Of a stretch of DNA of 5,012 nt, positions 1 through 5,012 are shown one piece after another. Made by a program: the position numbers and the translations under genes. Where the stretch lies: contig JASBVW010000136.1 in NCBI GenBank assembly GCA_029961005.1, forward strand, positions 1 through 5,012, in the 5' to 3' direction. The DNA comes from Bacillota bacterium (GTDB taxonomy: Bacteria > Bacillota > UBA5301 > JASBVW01). Position 1 is the stretch's first letter. Each line of letters starts with the position of its first letter. Below the pieces are notes generated by a model. That model had not been told where the DNA came from and made no database searches. It saw only the letters and a program-made list of their open reading frames with translations.

Positions 1-479
1 TGGCCGCGGAGAGCGGTTCCACCCCGGACCAGGTCATCGTGCTGCGCCGACAGGGGCTGGGCTGGGGGGAGATAGCCCACCGCTATGGACTGCCCGAGCA
101 CTATCGCGGCCGGTGGATGGTCCAGGCCAAGGGGAGGAAAAAGGTCAGGGTTTTCGTCGTCTACCCGGACCGAGACTTCGAGCTCTTCGTCTTCCGGCGC
201 TTCATGTGGGAGTATTACGGAGTGCCGGAAGAGGTGATCGTCATCTGGCTGGACCGGGGCCTGGCGCCGGAGGAGATCTTTTTGGCGGTCAACCTGGCCT
301 GCCGGGCGCGCGTGCAGCCGGTGACCGTCCTGGAACTGCGCTGGCGAGGCGAAGATTGGGAGGCGCTGGCCCGCCGGTATCAAGTCAAGTACGAAGAGCT
401 GGGGGTGCCGGTGCCGCCGCGGGAGAAGAACAAATACCACCTGCGCTGGCAGGAGCGCGAGGACGAGGATGACAACTGA
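1..479 (+). CDS. Unrecognised protein with HTH-like repeats (5' partial)
   Basis: The frame is open to the left edge (first full codon at base 3) and stops with TGA at 477-479, so 158 C-terminal residues are visible. A GTG at 39 could be read as a start, but no ribosome binding site precedes it and similar protein sequence continues upstream, so the gene probably begins outside the window. I do not recognise the family. Three segments, at about 21-90, 222-293 and 315-380, share a pattern of Pro, then V-x-V/L, then L/W-x-R/D-x-G, then E-I/A-L-A-x-R-Y, as in GWGEIAHRYGL and DWEALARRYQV. This is the spacing of short helix-turn-helix-like modules. A basic stretch (KGRKK) lies between the first two. 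The tail is charged, rich in E, R and D. There is no signal peptide or membrane segment in the visible part. A regulatory or nucleic-acid-binding role is a guess only. It converges with the next gene across 9 bases. Confidence 0.7.
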   Translation, partial: AAESGSTPDQVIVLRRQGLGWGEIAHRYGLPEHYRGRWMVQAKGRKKVRVFVVYPDRDFELFVFRRFMWEYYGVPEEVIVIWLDRGLAPEEIFLAVNLACRARVQPVTVLELRWRGEDWEALARRYQVKYEELGVPVPPREKNKYHLRWQEREDEDDN

Positions 480-488
480 GGAAGGCGG

Positions 489-860
489 TCATACCCAGCC
501 GCCGTGGTAGCGGATAATCGCTTCGGCGTGGTCGGCCGCCTCGTCGCTGGGAGGGACCACGGTGAGGAGAACGGAAGGGCCGTCCACCAGCCCGCCGCCG
601 GTTGCCCAGCCGCTGGCGGCGGGATCGGCGGCCAAGAGAGGCCCTACGTCCTCCTCTGCGTCTACGTCGGCCCCCAAGGTCAGCTTGGCCAGGCTGGTGA
701 TCCGGCCGCTGGTGGGGTTGAAGACGTGGTCAATTCCGTCGTCCGCGTACCGGTGCACGCGGGCGATCTGCACCTCGTCGTACCCTTCTTTTCGCAGGGC
801 GGAAGCTGCCTTTTCGGCCTGGGTGGTCGATCTGAAGTAAGCCAGGATATTCCGCGCCAT
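489..860 (-). CDS. Small conserved protein, general-stress-protein (YflT/17M)-like
   Basis: The predicted protein is 123 aa and starts with ATG at 860-858. The Shine-Dalgarno is weak (a GGGG tract about 8 bases upstream). The N-terminus has a beta-alpha-beta pattern: a hydrophobic strand (NILAYF), then a helix beginning T-x-x-Q-A-E-K-A-A-x-x-L, then G-Y-D-E-V-Q-I. This resembles the small alpha/beta domain of general stress protein 17M/YflT-like proteins. The middle (about residues 40-90) is low in hydrophobic residues, with DDGIDHVFNPTSG, LTLGAD and LLAADPAASG. The C-terminus returns to a strand and helix (SVLLTVV, then DEAADHAEAIIRYHGG), giving a ferredoxin-like or ACT-like outline split by a Gly/Asp-rich insertion. 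There is no Cys, signal peptide or membrane segment, so it is probably cytoplasmic. Its molecular function is unknown to me. It is divergent from queT across a 101-base spacer and may share control with it. Confidence 0.75.
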   Translation of the reverse strand: MARNILAYFRSTTQAEKAASALRKEGYDEVQIARVHRYADDGIDHVFNPTSGRITSLAKLTLGADVDAEEDVGPLLAADPAASGWATGGGLVDGPSVLLTVVPPSDEAADHAEAIIRYHGGWV

Positions 861-863
861 TGT

Positions 864-950
864 GCATCCCCGGAGCTAGGGTGGCCGGCGGGGTAGAGCG
901 GTATACCCGCGCTTTTTGGGGATGCTGGCAAGGCCGGCCAAAAAACAAGG
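864..950 (+). promoter_or_regulatory. Candidate structured leader (pseudoknot) of queT
   Basis: Two perfect 8-base complementarities are interleaved here: GCATCCCC at 864-871 with GGGGATGC at 918-925, and TGGCCGGC at 882-889 with GCCGGCCA at 933-940. The order arm1, arm2, arm1', arm2' is that of a pseudoknot. The first stem can be extended by GGAGC (872-876) pairing with GCTTT (911-915), leaving two bulged T. A competing hairpin, GCGGG 888-892 with CCCGC 906-910, is followed by GCTTTTT and looks like a short intrinsic terminator. The second stem runs straight into AAAAAACAAGGAGG, which contains the queT Shine-Dalgarno. An A-rich tail merging with the ribosome binding site is also seen in preQ1-I riboswitches, and queT genes are known preQ1 riboswitch targets. 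The stems are longer than in a preQ1-I aptamer and I cannot fit that consensus, so the class is unassigned. No convincing promoter was found upstream. Confidence 0.35.
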
Positions 951-961
951 AGGGAGTAGGT

Positions 962-1450
962 TTGCGGCAAGCAAAATGGAGAACAAGGCTGACGCGCGGC
1001 GCGGCTATTGCCGCCCTGTATGTAGCCCTGTGCTGGGCCCTGGCGCCCATCAGTTACGGCTGGATCCAGTTGCGGGTGGCCGAGGCCCTGACGGTGTTGC
1101 CCATCCTGTGGCCAGAGGCGATTCCCGCCCTCTACCTGGGGACAATGGTCGCCAACGTGCTGGGCGGGCTGGGAGCGATCGACATCTTCGGCGGCAGCCT
1201 GGTCACCCTGGCGGCTGCCTGCCTCACCCGCCTCACCCGCCACTCCTGGGTCGCCTATCTGTGGCCCGTGCTTTTGAATGCCCTTTTGATCAGCCTCTAC
1301 CTCTCCGCACTGGCAGGCGTCCCTTACTGGGCCACCGCGCTCAGCATCGGAGCCAGTGAGGCCGTAGTAGTCCTGGCGCTGGGCGTCCCCTTGATCCGGG
1401 TCTTACGCCGGCGGTTCAAGCCGGAAGAAGCGGACACAAACCAAACTTAA
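962..1450 (+). CDS. queT: QueT-family ECF transporter S-component (queuosine precursor uptake)
   Basis: The predicted protein is 162 aa, the usual length of the QueT family. QueT proteins are membrane-embedded substrate-binding subunits of energy-coupling factor transporters, thought to import queuosine precursors such as preQ1 for tRNA modification together with a shared EcfA/A'/T module encoded elsewhere. Family hallmarks are visible: ALAPISYGWIQLRVAEALTVLP at about residues 26-47 (recognised by APIS-x-G-x-x-Q-x-R-x-x-EAL), then G-T-M-V-A-N near 60-65 and DIFGGSLVTLAAA near 74-86. Four to six hydrophobic segments follow a basic N-terminus, and the C-terminus is basic then acidic, as expected for a cytoplasmic end. 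I chose the TTG at 962 because AGGAGG (948-953) lies 8 bases upstream and the family alignment begins just after it; the frame is open back to 860 but that part overlaps the spacer. A structured leader precedes it. It converges on the ferredoxin gene, 10 bases apart. Confidence 0.9.
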   Translation: MRQAKWRTRLTRGAAIAALYVALCWALAPISYGWIQLRVAEALTVLPILWPEAIPALYLGTMVANVLGGLGAIDIFGGSLVTLAAACLTRLTRHSWVAYLWPVLLNALLISLYLSALAGVPYWATALSIGASEAVVVLALGVPLIRVLRRRFKPEEADTNQT

Positions 1451-1460
1451 GCGCCGGGGA

Positions 1461-1643
1461 TTAAAGGGAGATGGCCCCCGTGGGGCAGGAATCCGCTGCT
1501 TCTTGACAGCAGTCCGCTTTAGCGCAGGCCTCGGCGTCTTTAACGTGCGCCAGCCCGTCGTCGCCCAGTTCAAAGACGTCGGGACAGATGCTGGCGCACA
1601 GGCCGCAACCGATGCACAGTTCAGCGTCAACCTTTGGCTTCAC
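1461..1643 (-). CDS. Single-cluster [4Fe-4S] ferredoxin
   Basis: The predicted protein is 60 aa and is a small cytoplasmic electron carrier. It has C10-x2-C13-x2-C16-x3-C20-P near the N-terminus and C53-P near the C-terminus, within ADSCPTGAI. This is the one-cluster arrangement: C10, C13, C16 and C53 ligate a single [4Fe-4S] cluster. In the Thermotoga maritima ferredoxin, the closest relative I recall, C20 forms a disulfide with a Cys 8 residues before the last ligand; here that position is C45. C40 and C46 are additional. The start is taken as GTG at 1643-1641, giving a protein of family length with the motif at the usual offset. GGGAGG lies 11 bases upstream, rather far; a CTG two codons earlier would have ideal spacing, while the ATG nearer the GGAGG is out of frame. 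Redox partners are not evident from the neighbours. Confidence 0.93.
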   Translation of the reverse strand: MKPKVDAELCIGCGLCASICPDVFELGDDGLAHVKDAEACAKADCCQEAADSCPTGAISL

Positions 1644-1685
1644 TTTCAGTCATACCTCCCGGAAGGTTTTCAGCCGATATTTTAC

Positions 1686-1699
1686 GCTCTCGGGAGAGC
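1686..1699. repeat. Inverted repeat, candidate operator in the ferredoxin promoter region
   Basis: GCTCTC and GAGAGC form a perfect 6-bp inverted repeat around a 2-base centre (GG on the + strand). Read on the minus strand it lies just downstream of a GATAAT hexamer (1705-1700) and upstream of a TAAAAT hexamer (1684-1679), so it would overlap the promoter or transcription start of the ferredoxin gene. It could be a repressor site. The 2-base loop is too tight for a good RNA hairpin of full length. Confidence 0.35.
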
Positions 1700-1705
1700 A
1701 TTATC
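1700..1705 (-). promoter_or_regulatory. Possible -10 element of the ferredoxin gene
   Basis: On the minus strand this reads GATAAT, 5 of 6 matches to the sigma-A -10 consensus, about 57 bases before the ferredoxin start codon. The -35 position 17 bases further out (TAAACC) matches only 3 of 6, so the assignment is weak. TAAAAT at 1684-1679 is an alternative -10 with no better -35. Confidence 0.25.
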
Positions 1706-1785
1706 CTGCTTTTAGCTTCCCCGGTTTATCTTTTTTCCGCGGTGGGAAAATAGGGAGCGAAACCAGAACAGAAAAGGAGGACGCC

Positions 1786-2025
1786 ATGAGCCACATTATC
1801 CTCGATTTCCGTCTGAATTACGGCCGCAACGAAACAGCGCAACTTTTGGATACCCTCCGCCGGATCTCCGAGGGCGACACCTTGACCATCATCGCCGACC
1901 GGCGCAATGCCCACGAGTTGGGGCGTTTTTACGAGATCCTCGCCCACGAGGGCTTCGATTATCGCCCGCGGGGAGGGCATAATGGCGAGCTGAGTATCGT
2001 GGCCCGGCGCCGCCAGCAAATGTAA
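1786..2025 (+). CDS. TusA/DUF2249-like small protein
   Basis: The predicted protein is 79 aa, with an ATG start 5 bases after a strong AAAAGGAGG site (1773-1780). The frame is open further upstream but only this start has such a site. The order strand (HIILDFR), helix (NETAQLLDTLRRI), the turn EGDTL, strand (TIIAD), helix (HELGRFYEILAHEGF) and a final strand pair (ELSIVARR) matches the beta-alpha-beta-alpha-beta-beta outline of the TusA/SirA and DUF2249 families, in which the phrase G-D-x-L after the first helix is typical. The catalytic Cys of true TusA sulfur carriers (CPxP) is absent and the protein has no Cys at all, so a sulfur-relay role is unlikely. Its partner or substrate is unknown. 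It is divergent from the ferredoxin gene and 95 bases upstream of the HD-GYP gene, so co-transcription with the latter is possible. No terminator is visible in that gap. Confidence 0.75.
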   Translation: MSHIILDFRLNYGRNETAQLLDTLRRISEGDTLTIIADRRNAHELGRFYEILAHEGFDYRPRGGHNGELSIVARRRQQM

Positions 2026-2120
2026 GTGGAGTACCGGGAAGAAGGTGGTGGTGCAGGGGAAAAGTTCAAGAGCGCGAAGATTAATTTACAAAAGGTGAGA
2101 CGGGCAAGAGGGATGATGCC

Positions 2121-3194
2121 GTGCGGGCTGTGGCGGTGGAGGATCTCAAGCCGGAGATGGTCTTGGCGCGCTCGATCTATACTTCGGATGGGCGCGCCCT
2201 GCTGATGAAGGGGGTCCAACTGAAGCCCTTTTACGTCCAGCGCTTGAAGGAGTGCGGCATCACCTTTGTCTACATCCAGGACGACCGCTACGGGCACATC
2301 GAGGTGGACGACGTGGTCCGCGAGGAAACGCGGGTTCAGGCTCTGCAGGCCATGCGGGCCACCATGGAGGAGTCGGCCAAAGGGCCCGTAAAGTTGCAAA
2401 GCAGGCGGGTGAGCCAGATTATCAACGACATCATGGACGAGCTGCTGGCGCAGAAGGAGCTGCTGGTTCAGCTGACCGATATCCGTTCTTTGTACGACTA
2501 CACCTTCGGCCACTGCGTCTCGGTGGCCGTCTTTGCTTTAATGACCGGCATTTCCATGGGTTACAACCAGCTCCGCCTGAAGCAGCTGGGCGTGGGAGCG
2601 CTTCTGCATGACGTGGGCAAGAGCCGTATCGCGCCGGAGATCATCAACAAGCCGGGGCGCCTGACTGACGCGGAATATGCTGAAATCCGCAAACACACGG
2701 TCTACGGGTACGAGATCCTGGTCCACAGCCAGGATATCCACCTGCTCTCGGCTCACGTGGCCTTCCAGCATCACGAACGCTTCAACGGCACGGGCTACCC
2801 CCGGGGTCTTAAAGGGGAAGAGATCCACGAATACGCCCGGATCACCGCGGTGGCGGACGTTTATGATGCCATGTCCACCGACCGCTCCTACCGCAAGCGC
2901 CATCTCCCCCACGAGGTGGTGGAGTTCATCGTAGCCTCCAGCGGCAGCCTCTTTGATCCGCAGGTGGTCAAAACCTTCATTCGCCACGTAGCCCTTTATC
3001 CGGTGGGGACCGTGGTCAAGCTAAACACGGGTCAGATCGGTATAGTGATCAAGGCCTACCCGGATTTCCCCACCCGCCCCCGGGTGCGCCTGGTCAGGGA
3101 TCCCCACGGCCAGGAACTCTCCTCCTATATCGATCTGGACCTGACCGAGGATTTGACTACTTTCATCGTGGAGGTGCTCCCCTCTCTGGACTAG
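2121..3194 (+). CDS. HD-GYP domain protein, probable cyclic-di-GMP phosphodiesterase
   Basis: The predicted protein is 357 aa. Residues 1-60 form a small N-terminal domain (PEMVLARSIYTSDGRALL) often seen before HD-GYP domains; residues about 90-280 are the HD-GYP domain; about 290-357 is a short beta-rich C-terminal domain (YPVGTVVKLN, GQIGIVI). Metal-binding motifs are all present: H131, H163-D164 in LLHDVGK, H192 in KHTVYGYEIL, H212, the H217-H218-E219 triplet, and D246 in AVADVYDA. The GYP signature reads HHERFNGTGYP, with Asn222 where Asp is more usual. HD-GYP enzymes hydrolyse c-di-GMP to pGpG or GMP, so a signalling role is expected. There are no membrane segments and no receiver or PAS domain, so its input is unclear. 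GTG 2121 is the first possible start after an in-frame stop at 2082; AGAGGG (2107-2112) lies 8 bases upstream. Confidence 0.93.
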   Translation: MRAVAVEDLKPEMVLARSIYTSDGRALLMKGVQLKPFYVQRLKECGITFVYIQDDRYGHIEVDDVVREETRVQALQAMRATMEESAKGPVKLQSRRVSQIINDIMDELLAQKELLVQLTDIRSLYDYTFGHCVSVAVFALMTGISMGYNQLRLKQLGVGALLHDVGKSRIAPEIINKPGRLTDAEYAEIRKHTVYGYEILVHSQDIHLLSAHVAFQHHERFNGTGYPRGLKGEEIHEYARITAVADVYDAMSTDRSYRKRHLPHEVVEFIVASSGSLFDPQVVKTFIRHVALYPVGTVVKLNTGQIGIVIKAYPDFPTRPRVRLVRDPHGQELSSYIDLDLTEDLTTFIVEVLPSLD

Positions 3195-3312
3195 ATTCTT
3201 ATAACGGGTCAGCTTCAGACAGCAAAGGGGCGTCTCTTCGAGAATAAGGGAGCTGTAATCGAAGTATAGTCTTGGACCTGCTTTTATTTCCGTTCGGTCT
3301 GTAAAAAGGGAA

Positions 3313-3341
3313 TCGACAAGAAGGGGCAGCGGGAGTACACT
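3313..3341 (+). promoter_or_regulatory. Candidate sigma-A promoter of the ATP-grasp/KamA operon
   Basis: TCGACA (3313-3318, 5 of 6 to the -35 consensus) and TACACT (3336-3341, 4 of 6 to the -10 consensus, keeping positions 1, 2, 4 and 6) are separated by exactly 17 bases. Transcription would start near 3348, leaving a leader of about 30 bases before the TTG at 3379. The A/T-rich run after the -10 is consistent. It was found by eye only. Confidence 0.4.
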
Positions 3342-3378
3342 CTAACTAATTAAAAATGGATAGGAGATCGGATAGGCC

Positions 3379-4377
3379 TTGAAGGTGGGGCTGACGTATA
3401 ACCTGAAGCAGGATTGCCCCCAGTCGGAAGCAGAAGACGCCGCGGCCGAATGTGAGGAGAGAGAGACGGTCGAGAGCATTGTGCGGGCCCTCCAAAGCGG
3501 AGGGCACACAGTGAAGGAGTTTCCTTACGGTTCCGGGCTGCTCAGACAGCTGGAAGATGAGCGCCCGGACATCGTCTTTAATGTGGCCGAAGGATGGTCG
3601 GGCCGCAATCGCGAGGCGCTGGTGCCGGCCATCCTCGAGTTTTTAGGCATCCCTTACACCGGCTCCGACCCCTTGACCCTGGGGCTTGCCCTGGACAAGG
3701 TGGCAGCCAAGCGGGTTGTCCTGGCGGGAGGAGTGCCTACTCCGCGCTTTTTTGAGGTCACACGCCTGGAGGACCTGGCCGCCTTGGAGCGAGCAGGCCT
3801 TTCTTATCCCCTTTTTGCCAAACCGGCCTGGGAGGGCTCGAGTAAAGGAGTGCGCAGCCGCTCCCTGTTGGAGGATCCCGCTGCGCTGAAAGCTCAAGTG
3901 GAATGGCTCCTGCGCACCTATCGCCAACCCGTCCTGGTGGAGGAATTCCTCCCCGGGCGGGAATTTTCGGTCGGCCTCCTGGGCAACGGAGAGCTCACGG
4001 TCTTCCCCATCATTGAGGTGCTGCCTGGCGAGGAACTGGCCCGGGAACTGGGAGGGCGAAACTTTGTCTACTCCTATGAGGTCAAGAGCGGCAACCGGGA
4101 GCGCTTTCGCTGCCCGGCTCCGCTGACGGAGGAGGAGGAGAGGAAAGTGGTGGCGGTGGCGGTGCAGAGCTACCGCTTGTTGGGGTGCCGCGATCTGGCG
4201 CGCATCGACCTGCGCTGCGACGCCGCGGGGGAGCCCCATTTCCTGGAGGCCAATCCTCTGCCCGGCCTCTCCAAGGTCAGCCTCTTCCCGCTGCAGGTCC
4301 GGGCGGCGGGCCTCTCCTTTGAAGAGTTGATCAATGCCATCTTGGCGGTAGCCCTGGAGCGTTACGGCCTGGGGTAG
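3379..4377 (+). CDS. D-Ala-D-Ala-ligase-like ATP-grasp amino-acid ligase
   Basis: The predicted protein is 332 aa, within the range of Ddl enzymes. The ATP-grasp core is intact: IPYTGSDPLTLGLALDK (91-107), FAKPAWEGSSKG (146-157), VLVEEFLPGREFSVGLLGN (185-203), and ARIDLRCDAAGEPHFLEANPLPG (274-296), with D277, E290 and N292 as Mg ligands at the Ddl spacing. It should therefore form an acyl-phosphate and an amide or peptide bond. The substrate-side motifs differ: the N-terminus (MKVGLTYNLK) lacks the GG-x-S-x-E segment of Ddl, the HG-x-GEDG loop is EGWSGRNREA (71-80), and the KY pair of the omega loop (K215-Y216 in E. coli DdlB) is K236-S237. I infer a substrate other than D-Ala-D-Ala. The TTG start is fixed by an in-frame TAG two codons upstream; GGAG lies 12 bases before it, a poor ribosome site. 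A KamA-family gene follows after 30 bases, suggesting one operon. Confidence 0.85.
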   Translation: MKVGLTYNLKQDCPQSEAEDAAAECEERETVESIVRALQSGGHTVKEFPYGSGLLRQLEDERPDIVFNVAEGWSGRNREALVPAILEFLGIPYTGSDPLTLGLALDKVAAKRVVLAGGVPTPRFFEVTRLEDLAALERAGLSYPLFAKPAWEGSSKGVRSRSLLEDPAALKAQVEWLLRTYRQPVLVEEFLPGREFSVGLLGNGELTVFPIIEVLPGEELARELGGRNFVYSYEVKSGNRERFRCPAPLTEEEERKVVAVAVQSYRLLGCRDLARIDLRCDAAGEPHFLEANPLPGLSKVSLFPLQVRAAGLSFEELINAILAVALERYGLG

Positions 4378-4407
4378 CAAGAAAGAACTAGAGGGAGGAA
4401 GAGAAGG

Positions 4408-5012
4408 ATGGAAGAACGAAAGGATGATCCTCTGGATTGGCGATGGCAACTGGCTCATCGCATCCAAAGGATCGAGGACCTGGTCCATTACGTGGACCTC
4501 AACCCCCGGGAGATCGAAGACATTAACGCGGCGGCTCGCCAGTTCCGCTGGTCTATCACCCCTTACTACGCTTCCCTCATGGAACGGCGCAACCCGCACT
4601 GCCCTATCCGCCGCCAGGCCATCCCTACGGCGGAGGAACTGGAAGACGAAGAAGGCAATTTTGACCCTCTCCACGAAGTGGAACACTCCCCTACGCCTGG
4701 TCTGATTCATCTCTATCCCGATCGGGTGGCCTTTACCGTCACCACGGAGTGTGCCATGTACTGCCGCCACTGCATCCGCAAGCGCGTGGTGGGGCGAATC
4801 GACGCCCGGCTGCGGCCCGAGGAGCTCCAGCGGGGTATCGAGTACATTCGCTCCCACCCTGAGGTGCGGGACGTCCTCATCACCGGCGGCGATCCCCTGG
4901 TGGCCTCGGACCAGTGGTTGGACGCGCTCCTGCGCCAGATCCGCGCCATTGAGCACGTGGAGATCATCCGCCTCGGCACCCGGACTCCCTGTACCCTTCC
5001 CCAGCGCATTAC
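4408..5012 (+). CDS. KamA-family radical SAM amino acid 2,3-aminomutase (3' partial)
   Basis: 201 residues are visible before the window ends; family members are about 400-430 aa, so roughly half is missing. Start ATG 4408 has GGGAGG (4393-4398) 9 bases upstream. Features in order: PLDWRWQLAHRI (8-19), the usual KamA opening; ITPYYASLM (50-58) and CPIRRQAIPTAEEL (65-78); PDRVAFTVT (104-112); the radical SAM cluster motif C115-x3-C119-x2-C122 in ECAMYCRHCIRKR; LITGGDPL (157-164), of the GGE-type SAM-binding region; and RLGTRTP (188-194). These enzymes use a [4Fe-4S] cluster, S-adenosylmethionine and PLP to move an alpha-amino group to the beta carbon. The PLP lysine and the residues separating lysine from glutamate 2,3-aminomutases lie in the missing half, so the substrate is undetermined. 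It follows the ATP-grasp ligase gene closely and is probably co-transcribed. Confidence 0.92.
   Translation, partial: MEERKDDPLDWRWQLAHRIQRIEDLVHYVDLNPREIEDINAAARQFRWSITPYYASLMERRNPHCPIRRQAIPTAEELEDEEGNFDPLHEVEHSPTPGLIHLYPDRVAFTVTTECAMYCRHCIRKRVVGRIDARLRPEELQRGIEYIRSHPEVRDVLITGGDPLVASDQWLDALLRQIRAIEHVEIIRLGTRTPCTLPQRI

Noticed and set aside
484..503. GGCGG...CCGCC hairpin at the convergent ends of the first two genes as a shared terminator
   Set aside because: The stem is 5 bp, mostly inside the minus-strand coding region, and neither strand has a following T-run.
918..950. Canonical preQ1-I aptamer directly before queT
   Set aside because: The A-rich tail (940-950) fits, but no 5-bp stem with a 9-12-base loop in the right position can be drawn; GCTGG with CCGGC leaves only a 5-base loop. 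I keep only the broader pseudoknot candidate.
1959..2513. A 184-codon minus-strand frame over the start of the HD-GYP gene
   Set aside because: Its translation is a shadow of the HD-GYP and TusA-like genes and runs through their spacer; no ribosome site or family pattern supports it.
3200..3205. TATAAC and, further on, TATAGT (3265-3270) as promoter -10 elements
   Set aside because: Each matches 5 of 6 bases but has no acceptable -35 at 16-18 bases; the TCGACA/TACACT pair is better.
3236..3264. CTTCGA...TCGAAG inverted repeat after the HD-GYP gene as a terminator
   Set aside because: It has only 6 bp with a 17-base loop and no T-run follows; it is probably chance.
3643..4956. A 437-codon open frame on the minus strand across the ATP-grasp and KamA genes
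   Set aside because: It spans two well-supported genes on the opposite strand and their intergenic gap, its translation has no recognisable motif, and long antisense frames are common in GC-rich coding DNA.

Overview
The window is a gene-dense, roughly 60% GC stretch of bacterial chromosome. GGAGG-type ribosome binding sites, several GTG/TTG starts, a one-cluster ferredoxin of the Thermotoga/Moorella kind, a QueT-type ECF transporter subunit and a KamA-family radical SAM enzyme together suggest an anaerobic, probably thermophilic, Firmicute (a Moorella/Ammonifex-like clostridium). This is inferred from gene content and style; no marker gene fixes the species.

Layout, left to right. (1) 1-479 (+): 3' part of an unrecognised protein built from HTH-like repeats. 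(2) 489-860 (-): a small stress-protein-like protein, converging on the first gene. (3) 861-961: a 101-base divergent spacer holding an unusually structured leader with two interleaved perfect 8-bp complementarities that end in an A-rich tract at the queT ribosome binding site. (4) 962-1450 (+): queT, a queuosine-precursor ECF S-component. (5) 1461-1643 (-): a one-cluster [4Fe-4S] ferredoxin, converging on queT with only 10 bases between them. (6) 1644-1785: divergent spacer with a 14-base inverted repeat. (7) 1786-2025 (+): a 79-aa TusA/DUF2249-like protein. (8) 2121-3194 (+): an HD-GYP domain protein, a likely c-di-GMP phosphodiesterase. (9) 3195-3378: intergenic region with a plausible sigma-A promoter. 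(10) 3379-4377 (+): a D-Ala-D-Ala-ligase-like ATP-grasp enzyme, followed after 30 bases by (11) 4408-end (+): the N-terminal half of a KamA-family aminomutase, cut by the window edge.

Most genes look like independent housekeeping or signalling units. Two parts stand out. The putative structured leader of queT could be a preQ1-responsive or other cis-regulatory RNA. The two-gene ATP-grasp/KamA unit pairs an amino-acid ligase, with altered Ddl substrate-site motifs, with an amino acid 2,3-aminomutase homologue. This suggests a pathway that makes a beta-amino acid and then conjugates it. Both ideas are inferences from sequence and need the tests listed.
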